Shown here in pieces: positions 29,501-37,814 of a stretch of DNA of 64,000 nt (position 1 is its first letter; each line of letters starts with the position of its first letter). Both the position numbers and the translations under genes were made by a program. This stretch comes from an uncultured Lachnospiraceae bacterium (GTDB lineage: Bacteria > Bacillota > Clostridia > Lachnospirales > Lachnospiraceae): contig CAJTQI010000004.1 of assembly GCA_910578645.1 (NCBI GenBank), positions 124,001-188,000 of the forward strand. The letters run 5' to 3'. Below the pieces are notes generated by a model. It was not told the origin of the DNA. It saw nothing but the letters and a program-made list of their open reading frames with translations, and ran no database searches.

Positions 29501-31898
29501 ACAGTGTGACTAATCCTGTGTTGGCATCATACATAACCGTCAAATAAGTGGGTGCAAGGCTTGTATAGCATACCCGCAGCCCCTCTTGATTAATCAGATT
29601 ATCCGGCGCCATCGCCCATTCAAAGGGCGCATAGCCCTTCACAATATCGCCGTGGAAAGTCAGCTCAGGGCTGCCTGTCTTGAAAGCATTCTCACCAATT
29701 GAGAATGCTTCGTGCCCGGCCAAGGGGGAACTGAATGTCACATCAATCAGCTTCTCACATCCCTCGAACGCGCTTGCGCCTATCTGCGCAATACTGTTGC
29801 CAATATATACTTCCTGTAATTTCTTCCAGTTCTTAAATACACCGGGCTCAATCAAAGTAATTTTGGAGTTATCTTCCAGTTTCAGCTTCTTTACATTCTG
29901 GTTCAACCCTTCATCGCTGAAGCAATCGGAAACAATCCCTGTCACTTCCGTATCGCCAACTTTGGACGGAATATCCAAATCAATCGGGTCGGTAATTTCT
30001 ATATCGGTATCCATACGTACACAGGAAGTCAGCTTGCCGTCACTGTCAATACACATCAACAGATTCTTCTCTATATCGCCAATCTCATAGAATGGTTTTC
30101 CGTTTCTGTCATACCGGTATGGCACGGCTGCGCCAGGTACGGCGGTCTTCGCCTCCCATGTGGTCTTACGGGGCATCGCTTTCTGCCTCCTTGCATCCAG
30201 TTCCGGTCCCCATACATAGAATTTCGGATTACTGATTGTACTGAATAATTTATCCGGGTTATAATTTGCATACCCACAGGAACCACCACCATCTGCCGGA
30301 AAACGGACATATTCCAGATTATAACAATTATAAAAAACATTATCAGGAAGCTTTACCGTCTTATCCCTACCGAAATCAGCAGGCATAATTACACGCTGTA
30401 AATTGGTACGTCCTGCCAATACATAATCGCCTAACCCGTCCGCCTCAGCATCGGCCGCCGGACTCTTAACCGATGAAGGGAATACGAAATCCGTCAGATT
30501 CCCTATCACACCGCTGTCTGTTGCAAAAGCGCCTTCTCTGATAGAACTGATACCTACTGTTACATCTGCGGCACCCTTTTTCATCATATTCACTTCATTC
30601 AACGCAACCGTATTAAAGAAAGCATACTGGTCAATCCTGACATCACTTCCCGTCACATTGGAAAAGTCAATTCTGCTAAGAGACTTACAATCCGCAAACG
30701 CCCCGGGCCCAATCTCATCAATCGTCGTCGGGAACACAAGTTCCTGTACGCCTGAGCCATAGAAGCTTTCCGTTCCGATTCTCGTCACACCCGAACCGAT
30801 ACTGATTTTAACCAAGTCCCGACACTTGTTGAATGCACGGTCGCAGATTTCTTCAACATTCACAAGCGTAATCTCTTTTAGGAAAGAGTTCTCAAAAGCT
30901 TTTGTGCCGATATACTTAATCTCTTTCGGAACAGTCAAATAAAGAACATTCTTGGTATCTTTAAACGCTTCATCACCGATACCTATGATACTCGCATCCG
31001 TCTTATATTTAAATCCCTGGGAATCATATAATCCGGTGGGATTCTGTCCCTCAATCTTCTTCGGTATGTAGACACGGACATTTGTACCGCCTGTACCCTG
31101 CTGTTTAGAATCTATTACCACTGCCAGTTTACAGCCTGCCAATCCATTAGTCTTATCACAATAGTATTTATATCTGGCATCCATGGGCAACTGGCCGATA
31201 TTCCTTGTAAATACAGGTTCTGTCGGTTTGTCACCGACTTGGCCACCATCAATCCAGTCACTTAGCGCCTGGTCATAGGCTTGCTTCGCGGCATTATATC
31301 CTGCCACATACGCCTGATATTCACTGGGAAAATACTCCGTAAAGAATGCCTTATCCAAATCATCCGCAAGTTTAGGGTCTTTCACGGTATACGTATAAAT
31401 CTGGTCAACACCGCCCGAGTTTTCCTCGAAAAATTTATTAAAATCACTCTCAGATATGGTCTGATAATCACACGTAATATTCGGATTCAATGTGACATTG
31501 TCCTGGGCATACAGACTATTGTACTGGCTAATAATTCCCTTCTGAGTTTTCTCATCAAGATAAAACTCGAACTGCCAATCCATCTGATAGGTCCCGTCAG
31601 ATAATGCGTTGATGGTATACGCAGTATAGATATCGCCATCTATTGGTGGACTAGAAGGTTTATCTGATATCTTATCTTTCAATGTCACCGTAGTTGTCTT
31701 CGATAAATCCGGATAAGAATAGGGTAATTTTTCTGCCTGGCCATCCGCCCTGGGAGTTATCCCATCCACCGCATAGTTCTCCGGCACCGGAACTGCCGCC
31801 ACGCCAATCGCCGTAATCATAAGTACCGCCGCCAGGCTGCGCCTGATGCTGCGCTTTAATCTCCTTCTCGATTTCTTAACCGGTGTTTTCTTTGCCAT
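26553..31898 (-). CDS. Giant BspA-like LRR surface protein with InlB-type repeats and sorting signal
   Basis: About 1,781 residues. A basic signal peptide spans ~1-45. LRR_5 repeat blocks lie at ~300-480, ~640-770 and ~1070-1260. Two InlB/Flg_new-type modules (~1280-1420) contain EGWTFEDW and GYTFDKWSDSF. A long Ser/Thr/Asn linker follows, then a divergent InlB repeat (VFSKWSTSSQG), a Gly/Asn linker and a beta domain ending with ATHFSPYTVYV. The C-terminus has TPKTGDPIHPKWFL, a hydrophobic stretch and KKDKKVKVKTA. Frame opens at 31913; ATG 31898 follows GAGGAG at 7 nt. It is flanked by sortase upstream and its paralogue downstream. An adhesin role is inferred from family. Confidence 0.92.
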   Translation of the reverse strand: MAKKTPVKKSRRRLKRSIRRSLAAVLMITAIGVAAVPVPENYAVDGITPRADGQAEKLPYSYPDLSKTTTVTLKDKISDKPSSPPIDGDIYTAYTINALSDGTYQMDWQFEFYLDEKTQKGIISQYNSLYAQDNVTLNPNITCDYQTISESDFNKFFEENSGGVDQIYTYTVKDPKLADDLDKAFFTEYFPSEYQAYVAGYNAAKQAYDQALSDWIDGGQVGDKPTEPVFTRNIGQLPMDARYKYYCDKTNGLAGCKLAVVIDSKQQGTGGTNVRVYIPKKIEGQNPTGLYDSQGFKYKTDASIIGIGDEAFKDTKNVLYLTVPKEIKYIGTKAFENSFLKEITLVNVEEICDRAFNKCRDLVKISIGSGVTRIGTESFYGSGVQELVFPTTIDEIGPGAFADCKSLSRIDFSNVTGSDVRIDQYAFFNTVALNEVNMMKKGAADVTVGISSIREGAFATDSGVIGNLTDFVFPSSVKSPAADAEADGLGDYVLAGRTNLQRVIMPADFGRDKTVKLPDNVFYNCYNLEYVRFPADGGGSCGYANYNPDKLFSTISNPKFYVWGPELDARRQKAMPRKTTWEAKTAVPGAAVPYRYDRNGKPFYEIGDIEKNLLMCIDSDGKLTSCVRMDTDIEITDPIDLDIPSKVGDTEVTGIVSDCFSDEGLNQNVKKLKLEDNSKITLIEPGVFKNWKKLQEVYIGNSIAQIGASAFEGCEKLIDVTFSSPLAGHEAFSIGENAFKTGSPELTFHGDIVKGYAPFEWAMAPDNLINQEGLRVCYTSLAPTYLTVMYDANTGLVTLLDYPKYDQIEARLIEAHKEEMDAGHYSSYTEMMVAKMYADYSGPNFDNMREAFKSLWIEAGTDEEAQEAAYKSEYYGPWISEDFCKDAGSWASSGGTGNITSDSSTDSAFIDFLFEPITAYAADASLKPYYTKYPYVIGNSGNADEQALLNAVCNIEIPEGVESIDVYGFISGVEGQTMNKNTANVNTYLMDPKKIDTKSWEMYTQRKPGASDPTNTDIVRGLFSGYYEDYESTDPDKKVYETANRGNDRVESITMHSVKYLPDYAFDSCERLSRVELGAALTDIGKAPFRGCYSMQAVGGNEKYECDNGIIYSKNTDGSYMIEECLSARGDKVGVPIVSASTDPKLNEVSTIKPGAFEDCDHLQEVNFGNKSTAGLTEIPEDCFRNCDRLDTVVLPMSVNDVGSGAFAGANELGTLTFYGKEVKISGSAFDGETKNRRTEVRTYKDSAVVRYVKEYGDAYLLYLPTSDDGWLGEQWKVTFLNFDYSVIEDLKDDEGNIIENPQYVEDGKVVERPQDAVLEGWTFEDWVGLNSTDIKKPIHEDTTFYAKGYSNDGTVGGKYAIDFYDSIDGKKIGPTQYIAPGGEAVAPAYPIHAGYTFDKWSDSFTNVKANKSILALYKATTVPGTSGGSTNTSNNTTNNPNSSNNSTSSSKNTSSDKNSSSSSSTSSTSSSNASTSTTSSDAAAGKHKVTVVNGAGSGDYTAGQTVWIIANPAADGQVFSKWSTSSQGVSLASVSSPTTSFTMPSSDVTVTAEYTAATAAPTTPTSTGGNGGGNGGGGNGGGGTSTTGNGDTRVDITKPGISNKDLATANVNGSTDNFIVKITETDEATRAVADALTGKYGSLENILYYAMDISLYDSTGTVKITDTTGLSVDITIPIPDALVAYGGNNMAGAVVNGNQLESLNENFTTINGVPCIRFTATHFSPYTVYVDTGNLTEGMLDTTPKTGDPIHPKWFLSLGLACLSVILFIKKDKKVKVKTA
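27147..27191 (-). repeat. 15-bp tandem repeat encoding the Gly/Asn linker
   Basis: The unit gccaccaccgccatt occurs at 27147-27161 and 27162-27176, with a third degenerate copy to 27191. It encodes GGNGG-type units in the hinge of the giant BspA-like protein and is a candidate for length variation between strains. Confidence 0.8.
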
Positions 31899-32042
31899 GA
31901 TTTCTCTCCTCATTTCCCCTCTATTATATACTCAACCATACGGAATAACATTTCTAACAATCTGTACTTCAATGTTATTCTTTCCAATATCTGTCACAAC
32001 TGCCCGATTCCATATGGATAAACATCCCTGTCAAACAGTATA

Positions 32043-33317
32043 TCACATAACTCTCTTGGCGACTACCACAAACCGTCCGTCCGCCTCCGAATTGTCACAG
32101 GTCGACAATGTCAAAAGCTCATCCCCGTAGGCCGCCGTGACGCCTGTGTCATACAAAGACAGCGCCGCCATCTCCTGCATATAGGAATTAAATTCCTTTT
32201 CCGACTCCGCATCAAAGAACTGGTAGTATTTAAATACGATTTCATCCTCATTATAGATTCTGGAACGAAATACGTACATGACCTCGTAAGTGCCCTTCTC
32301 ATATATGGTATCAAACTGAATCGTGGAATGTTCCTTGCAATAGCTTTCACTGCTGTACTTGTTCAGGTTGCCGAACATCTTCCCGGATTTCATGTGATGC
32401 CCGTATATAATCAGGTTCGTGTTCCTATGTACCACATCGCAGTCCTTGTCTAAGAACAGGCTTCCGTTCTTATCATATTCCTGGCTGTAATTGTGGTCTA
32501 AATAGTATTCATTGTTCACTGTCTGCATGACAGGATAATCTATATTTGTATCGGCAATTTTCAGCCATCCGATTAGGCTTTTATTCTTATTATATAAAGT
32601 CTGGTATTCTTCCAGGACTTCCAGCTCCAGTTCTTCATCGTCCGTATAATGGATGGTCACGCTAGGCGCTATGCCTGCAAGTGTATTACTGCCTTTCAGT
32701 TCCGCAAGACTGGCATACCTCATCTCTGTTCTGTCCGTGAAATAATAATAGACACCAAAATAACCGAAGCAGACTATCGCCACGACAGAACAAAAAACCA
32801 CAGTCAGCTTGCGGCGTTTCTCGCGCTTGTTTAACTCCCGCATAATCTCTTTTTGCATATCCTTATCATATGCATCCAAAGATGTATCTGTATTCATGCC
32901 TGTCTTACCGCTTTTTTCTGCGGCAACCTGGGATTTTCTTCCTTGCCGCAGCGATTTTTGGTCCGCTTGCTTTTCCGGAGGCTTAGAAAGATTCCTTTCA
33001 GGAACTGCCTTATGCCTGCTTCCAGCCGTCTTCTTTAAAAATTTTTTCTTATCCGTCGGAAGTTTACTATCCTTATTATACCCTTGTTTCTTATATGCTT
33101 CGGCGAGTTCATAAATCTTGTCATCGAAATCATTGCCTATGGATGTCTCAAATTTATATTCGCCGTCCTGCATATCGGCATATAGCGCAATGACTTCACC
33201 CGGCTGCTCCATATGGACTTTTGCTTTAATCTCTTTAATCTTCGCCTGGTCACGAAGGGCGGCACGGTAATCTGCCTCTGTCCGGAATTTCTTCCCGGCA
33301 ACTTCAAATCCCGCCAT
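32043..33317 (-). CDS. srtB: Class B sortase with long N-terminal cytoplasmic extension
   Basis: Transpeptidase that would attach the two BspA-like proteins to the cell wall. The C-terminal domain (~225-424) has catalytic His in LIIYGHHMKSGKMF (~307/308), Cys407 in LLTLSTC and Arg415 in DGRFVVVAKR, the B-class order. One membrane segment (~168-188, LTVVFCSVVAIVCFGYFGVYYYF) is preceded by ~165 charged residues in the cytoplasm, including repeated Lys-rich stretches. Usual SrtB proteins are ~220-260 residues, so this extension is unusual. Start is supported by AAGGAG 9 nt upstream. The substrates lie directly downstream (129-nt gap). Clostridial SrtB enzymes recognise (S/N/P)PxTG rather than NPQTN, which matches SPDTG and TPKTG here. 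Confidence 0.92.
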   Translation of the reverse strand: MAGFEVAGKKFRTEADYRAALRDQAKIKEIKAKVHMEQPGEVIALYADMQDGEYKFETSIGNDFDDKIYELAEAYKKQGYNKDSKLPTDKKKFLKKTAGSRHKAVPERNLSKPPEKQADQKSLRQGRKSQVAAEKSGKTGMNTDTSLDAYDKDMQKEIMRELNKREKRRKLTVVFCSVVAIVCFGYFGVYYYFTDRTEMRYASLAELKGSNTLAGIAPSVTIHYTDDEELELEVLEEYQTLYNKNKSLIGWLKIADTNIDYPVMQTVNNEYYLDHNYSQEYDKNGSLFLDKDCDVVHRNTNLIIYGHHMKSGKMFGNLNKYSSESYCKEHSTIQFDTIYEKGTYEVMYVFRSRIYNEDEIVFKYYQFFDAESEKEFNSYMQEMAALSLYDTGVTAAYGDELLTLSTCDNSEADGRFVVVAKRVM

Positions 33318-33473
33318 GGGGAACCGCTCCTTTTCTATATAATATGGGTCCTATGTACTGACATATACTTACGTCCTTGAAACCGCTTATATAGCGATGC
33401 TCTAATACACTGTTTCCCTTATTAACATATAGTTTAATTTTACTATATCTTGAGATTAATGCAAGTGTTTTGT

Positions 33474-33518
33474 CACAATTTACACAATTTGTACACAAGA
33501 CCTTGTGTTTGAATTGTG
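33474..33518. repeat. Nested inverted repeats upstream of the sortase operon
   Basis: Inner ACACAAG-AC-CTTGTGT (33493-33508) lies inside outer CACAATT (33474-33480) and AATTGTG (33512-33518). The rest of the 311-nt gap 33318-33628 holds only AT-rich DNA. A weak minus-strand TTGCAT-16-TAAAAT promoter may occur near 33435-33463. Operator for the sortase operon or for the small plus-strand gene (inference). Confidence 0.45.
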
Positions 33519-33628
33519 ATTTCCTGTCATTTCGTTCAACCAACGAAAAACATTTTTTAAATTAATCCGTAACCATTTTCCTCCACCCTCATAACATAAA
33601 CCATAAACAACATTTGGAGGCGTAAACA

Positions 33629-33859
33629 ATGAGCGATTTAACAGCAACTCACTGCGGGTGCAACAACAATAATAACGGCGGATTTTTCGGTGGCGGATGC
33701 GGTTCCTGGATTTGGATTCTGATTCTTTTATCCTGCTGCGGAAATAATGACGGATGCGGATGCGACGGCGGCGGCTTCGGTCTTTTCGGACACGGCGACA
33801 ACAATTGCTGCAACACCCTTATCTGGTTATTGATTCTGTCTAGCTGCTGTGGATGCTAA
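33629..33859 (+). CDS. Small Cys/Gly-rich protein with duplicated hydrophobic motif
   Basis: 76 residues with 12 cysteines and a very high Gly/Asn content. A near-duplicate core occurs twice: WIWILILLSCCG (~27-38) and LIWLLILSSCCG (~64-75), separated by a Gly/Asp/Cys hinge. The ribosome binding site TTTGGAGG 8 nt before ATG is strong, so this is a real gene despite its composition. Similar high-cysteine proteins are found in Lachnospiraceae under uninformative chorion-like names; the function is unknown. The hydrophobic cores could be short membrane or amyloid-like strands, and the Cys pairs could bind metal or form disulfides. No leader-peptide cleavage motif or modification enzyme is next to it. 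Confidence 0.8.
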   Translation: MSDLTATHCGCNNNNNGGFFGGGCGSWIWILILLSCCGNNDGCGCDGGGFGLFGHGDNNCCNTLIWLLILSSCCGC

Positions 33860-33934
33860 GCTACTGTGGATGTTAATCCATCGTAGTCGTTAGATGATAA
33901 GTAAAACCCCTTTACACATCTTTATCTCACATCT

Positions 33935-33971
33935 GAGAAATAGGCTCTGGCTCTTTTGGAGCCTATTTCTC
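33935..33971 (+). terminator. Hairpin after the Cys-rich gene
   Basis: Perfect 13-bp arms GAGAAATAGGCTC / GAGCCTATTTCTC around an 11-nt loop. The following T-tract is poor, so termination may be partial and the next genes could be read through. Confidence 0.6.
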
Positions 33972-34036
33972 TCATATGTAACATATACTTATAGAAGAGA
34001 CATCGTCAATGTTCACACCGGAAAGGCACAGATACT

Positions 34037-34585
34037 ATGGCACCTAAAAATGAGGAAGCAACAAACGTTATGGCATTCGATGCCTTATACACCACTAACC
34101 AGATTCAGAAATTCAAGGTTCTGCTACCCTACATAGAACCTTCCATGCAAAAGCATATGGCAGTCTATATCAAATATATGGAGCTGCAGTATACCTTAAG
34201 CTATGTCCAAAGACATCCGCTCCAAATATGCGGCTGCAGTATATCCTCGGATGAAAAACCAGACTTGCGTTCCCTGTGCCGTCAGTTATGCCTCTATTCT
34301 TCCCCGGAAGAAATCAGACAGCTGGAACAATTCCAGAACATGTTACAGACTATGGAAACCATGCAGGAAATGACACAGACTATGTCCGCCCTGCAAGAAA
34401 TTTTCCCGGATTTGTCTGCCGGCGCATCTTTTGGAGGTGACATGCCATCTTCTGATTCCGATGCGGAAGAAGATACAGGTAACGGGCAATTCTCCATGAT
34501 GGATATGCTGATGAATATGCTCACCCCAGAACAAAAAACGATGTACGAGATGTTCGGGCTGCAGAATGCCGACAAGAAAGATTGA
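34037..34585 (+). CDS. Met-rich hypothetical protein
   Basis: 182 residues, soluble, no signal peptide. The N-terminal half is predicted helical (ALYTTNQIQKFKVLLPYIE) with a Cys-x-Cys (ICGC) and a later cysteine pair. The centre is unusually rich in Met and Gln (MLQTMETMQEMTQTMSALQE). An acidic disordered stretch (SSDSDAEED) precedes a C-terminal helix MMDMLMNMLTPEQKTMYEMF. I do not recognise a family. The start has no strong Shine-Dalgarno (GGAAAGGCA lies ~11 nt upstream). It is 57 nt before the next small gene and probably in the same transcript. Confidence 0.7.
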   Translation: MAPKNEEATNVMAFDALYTTNQIQKFKVLLPYIEPSMQKHMAVYIKYMELQYTLSYVQRHPLQICGCSISSDEKPDLRSLCRQLCLYSSPEEIRQLEQFQNMLQTMETMQEMTQTMSALQEIFPDLSAGASFGGDMPSSDSDAEEDTGNGQFSMMDMLMNMLTPEQKTMYEMFGLQNADKKD

Positions 34586-34642
34586 TACGAGATTCTTTTT
34601 ACACTTTTTATGTTTCATGTAGCAGAAAGAAAGGATAACATA

Positions 34643-34909
34643 ATGACAGAAAATTGGATGGAAGACCCCGCCGTAGCGCATATTGACAAAGCAAAACTTA
34701 ATTTCTTACAATCACTTGTCTTTGAGAGCCAGTCTCTCAAGAAAGAACAGGTGATGCCTTTCCTCATGGCAATCGCCAAGAGAGGTATGGACAACCATAT
34801 TTCCTTTACCTCAGACGAAGTGGAGACCATTACAGCCACAATACGCAGATACTCCACGCCGGAGGAACTGGATAAAATCGACAAACTTATGAAGCTGCGT
34901 AAAAAATAA
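34643..34909 (+). CDS. Small hypothetical protein, 88 residues
   Basis: Helical, soluble protein (MTENWMEDPAVAHIDKAKLN...). The ATG at 34643 follows AAAGGAT 8 nt upstream; the frame extends to 34610 without a ribosome binding site. The segment LKKEQVMPFLMAIAKRGMDN and the TPEELDKIDKLM tail suggest a three-helix fold. It pairs with the preceding Met-rich protein. No family is recognised. A strong terminator follows. Confidence 0.75.
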   Translation: MTENWMEDPAVAHIDKAKLNFLQSLVFESQSLKKEQVMPFLMAIAKRGMDNHISFTSDEVETITATIRRYSTPEELDKIDKLMKLRKK

Positions 34910-34938
34910 TACAAAAATCATATCATTGCCTACATCAC

Positions 34939-34983
34939 AAAAACCCGCGCCCCGCATATAAAATATGCAAGCCGCGGGTTTTT
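34939..34983. terminator. Bidirectional terminator between the small-gene cluster and leuS
   Basis: Outer stem AAAAACCCGCG / CGCGGGTTTTT plus inner GCATAT / ATATGC. T-runs on both strands suit the convergent genes on each side. Confidence 0.85.
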
Positions 34984-35008
34984 ATATTTTTAAGCATGAT
35001 TTTTCAAC

Positions 35009-37537
35009 CTATTTCTGTACAATATTTACGATTCTCCCCGGAACATAAATTTCTTTTACGATAGTTCCGGTCAGTTTATCCGAAATAACCTCTTTTGCCT
35101 TGGCGATTACGTCATCTTTCGGGTCGTCCTTTCCGATAACAAGCGTTGATTTGGTTTTACCGTTAATCTGTACTGCAATCTCTACGGTGGACTCTACTGT
35201 CTTAGCCTCGTCATATTCCGGCCATGCAGTCTGGTAAAGCCTGCCATCAAACCCAACTTTCTGCCATAATTCCTCGGTAATGTGAGGAGCCACCGGATTG
35301 AGCATTGCAAGAAGAGTCTTGAACTCACCCTTTGTCACTGAATTTTTCTTATAAAACTCATTGATAAGAGCCATCATGGCAGCAATCGCCGTGTTATATT
35401 TGAGATTTTCAAAATCATTGCTTACTTTCTTAATCGTCTGGTGCATTTTTGTTTCCAAATCCTTGGAGTATCCGGTATCTTCCGTCAACATATCCTGCAA
35501 CTTCCATACTCTCTCCAGGAAACGGCGACAGCCTTTGACCCCGTCTTCAGACCAGCCCGCACTCAGTTCAAAAGCGCCGATAAACATTTCATATGTTCTG
35601 AGGGTATCCGCACCGTACTCTGTCACGATATCATCAGGATTCACCACATTGCCCAAAGATTTTGACATCTTAACCACAGGATGCTCCGCCATCTCACCAT
35701 ATTTTTCCTTGAGGGCGGCCTTTGCCGCTTTCTCGCTGCCATGCTCAGCAAGCAGCGCTTTTTGCTCTTCGGCAGGAAGGTTCGCAAAATTATGGGGATT
35801 CAGCCCGAGAATCATACCATGGGACGTTCTTTTGGCATAAGGTTCAGGACAAGGAACTACCTTCTGGTCATACAAAAACTTATGCCAGAATCTGGAATAC
35901 AACAGATGTAACGTCGTATGCTCCATTCCCCCATTGTACCAGTCTACCGGCATCCAGTAGTCCAGTGCTTCCTTACTCGCAATGGCCTCCTTGTTATCCG
36001 GGTCGGTGTATCTGAGAAAATACCAGGAAGAACCTGCCCACTGCGGCATCGTATCCGTCTCTCTCTTAGCCGAGCCGCCACAGCACGGGCACGCCGTGTT
36101 CACCCAATCGGTCATAAGCGCAAGAGGGGACTCCCCGTTGTCCGTAGGCATATAACTGTCTACATCGGGCAGTTCCAGGGGAAGCTCGCTCTCATCGATG
36201 GGTACATAACCGCACTTCTCACAATGCACAATGGGAATCGGTTCACCCCAATAACGCTGTCTGGAAAATACCCAATCCCTCAGTTTAAAGTTGGTCTTGG
36301 CACATCCGATGCCTTTTTCTTCCAGAAAAGCAATCATCTTCTCCTTGGCTTCCTCAACGCCAAGCCCGGTAATAAAACCGGAGTTAACAATCGTTCCTGT
36401 CGCCACATCCGTATATACTTCTTCCTGCACATCCCTGCCGCCGGCAACGACTTCGATGATAGGCAGGCCGAATTTCTTCGCAAATTCCCAGTCTCTTTCG
36501 TCATGGGCCGGAACACCCATAATGGCTCCGGTTCCATAACTCATCAGGACATAATCGGAGATAAAAATGGGTATCTGTGTATCGCTCACCGGATTCACAG
36601 CCGTCAGGCCGTCAATCTTAACACCTGTCTTCTCCTTAGCTAACTCCGCACGCTCGAAATCGGATTTTCTCGCCGCCTGCTCACGGTAAGCGGCAATCTC
36701 ATCCCAGTTTCTGATATCCTCTTTATATTTATCAATCAGCGGATGCTCCGGCGACATAACCATATAGGTTACCCCAAAGAGCGTATCACACCTGGTAGTA
36801 TAGACACGCATCTTGTCTTCTTTGCCTTTAATGGTAAAATCCACTTCCGCACCGGTTGATTTGCCAATCCAATTCTTCTGGGAGACTTTGACTCTCTCCA
36901 CATAATCTACGGTTCCAAGCCCTTCTAGCAGCTTATCCGCATATTCTGTAATCTTAAGCATCCACTGGCTCTTCACCTTGCGGACTACCTCAGAACCGCA
37001 ACGCTCACAAACCCCGTTCACCACCTCTTCATTGGCAAGCCCCACCTTGCAGGAAGTACACCAGTTAATCGGCATCTCAGATTTATATGCCAGTCCTGCT
37101 TTAAACAATTTTAAGAAAATCCACTGTGTCCATTTATAATAATCCGGGTCCGTCGTATTGACTTCCCGGTCCCAGTCGAAGGAATAGCCCAATGCGTGGA
37201 GCTGACTCTTGAAACGCGCCACATTATTGTGTGTCACTGTTTTGGGATGGATATGGTTCTGGATTGCATAATTCTCGGTAGGAAGCCCGAATGCATCCCA
37301 TCCCATAGGATAAAGCACATTGTATCCCTGCATTCTTCTTTTTCTCGCCACAATATCGAGGGCGGTATATGGTCTTGGATGACCTACATGAAGACCCTGT
37401 CCCGAAGGATACGGGAATTCCACAAGCGCGTAGTATTTCGGTTTGGAATAATCCTCCGAAGTCTTAAAGGCTTTTTCATCATCCCACATCTTCTGCCATT
37501 TTGTTTCTACTTCTCTGTGATTGTAAACTTCTGCCAT
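35009..37537 (-). CDS. leuS: Leucyl-tRNA synthetase
   Basis: Class Ia synthetase. HIGH motif in [21 protein letters not shown] motif in [12 protein letters not shown], editing domain with [18 protein letters not shown], zinc-type cysteines in CTSCKVG and CERCGSE, and a C-terminal anticodon domain. About 842 residues. Frame opens at 37564; the ATG at 37537 ([15 protein letters not shown]) matches the family N-terminus and has AGAGAGG upstream. The promoter lies at 37623-37650 with a leader of ~80 nt and no T-box sequence, unlike many Firmicute leuS genes. Confidence 0.97.
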   Translation of the reverse strand: MAEVYNHREVETKWQKMWDDEKAFKTSEDYSKPKYYALVEFPYPSGQGLHVGHPRPYTALDIVARKRRMQGYNVLYPMGWDAFGLPTENYAIQNHIHPKTVTHNNVARFKSQLHALGYSFDWDREVNTTDPDYYKWTQWIFLKLFKAGLAYKSEMPINWCTSCKVGLANEEVVNGVCERCGSEVVRKVKSQWMLKITEYADKLLEGLGTVDYVERVKVSQKNWIGKSTGAEVDFTIKGKEDKMRVYTTRCDTLFGVTYMVMSPEHPLIDKYKEDIRNWDEIAAYREQAARKSDFERAELAKEKTGVKIDGLTAVNPVSDTQIPIFISDYVLMSYGTGAIMGVPAHDERDWEFAKKFGLPIIEVVAGGRDVQEEVYTDVATGTIVNSGFITGLGVEEAKEKMIAFLEEKGIGCAKTNFKLRDWVFSRQRYWGEPIPIVHCEKCGYVPIDESELPLELPDVDSYMPTDNGESPLALMTDWVNTACPCCGGSAKRETDTMPQWAGSSWYFLRYTDPDNKEAIASKEALDYWMPVDWYNGGMEHTTLHLLYSRFWHKFLYDQKVVPCPEPYAKRTSHGMILGLNPHNFANLPAEEQKALLAEHGSEKAAKAALKEKYGEMAEHPVVKMSKSLGNVVNPDDIVTEYGADTLRTYEMFIGAFELSAGWSEDGVKGCRRFLERVWKLQDMLTEDTGYSKDLETKMHQTIKKVSNDFENLKYNTAIAAMMALINEFYKKNSVTKGEFKTLLAMLNPVAPHITEELWQKVGFDGRLYQTAWPEYDEAKTVESTVEIAVQINGKTKSTLVIGKDDPKDDVIAKAKEVISDKLTGTIVKEIYVPGRIVNIVQK

Positions 37538-37622
37538 TTTTATAACCATGCCTCTCTTTCCCAATTTACGAGTTTGTGGTAATAAATTTCTTTCCTATTA
37601 TATTCTTCCATCCACGCTTAAT

Positions 37623-37650
37623 ATTGTATTATACTGGACGGATTTGTCAA
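37623..37650 (-). promoter_or_regulatory. Predicted promoter of leuS
   Basis: Minus-strand TTGACA (37650-37645), 16-bp spacer, TACAAT (37628-37623). No T-box or other leader structure is visible between it and the start. Confidence 0.65.
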
Positions 37651-37723
37651 GCAGATTACAGAAAATCTTCTTTCGTCCCGCATATAGCCGATAAAAACGA
37701 TATGCGCCAGGAAATTTTATAGA

Positions 37724-37763
37724 AATAGGAAAAGGACGCAGTCATCTGCGTCCTCTTCCTATT
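37724..37763 (-). terminator. Terminator of the EF-G-like gene
   Basis: Stem AATAGGAA..GGACGCAG, loop tcat, then the complementary CTGCGTCC..TTCCTATT with a 2x2 internal loop. Minus-strand continuation is T/A-rich (TTTCTATAAAATTT). Confidence 0.75.
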
Positions 37764-37814
37764 GCAAAACCTTCTCTATCTTATAGCCGATTATAACAGC
37801 GCGGGACACTCCCC

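Noticed and set aside
33304..33543. 79-residue minus-strand frame upstream of and overlapping the sortase start
   Set aside because: No ribosome binding site, crosses the nested inverted repeats and overlaps the well-supported sortase start.
37565..37622. T-box leader for leuS
   Set aside because: The ~80-nt leader has no GGTGG-type T-box sequence and no terminator hairpin.
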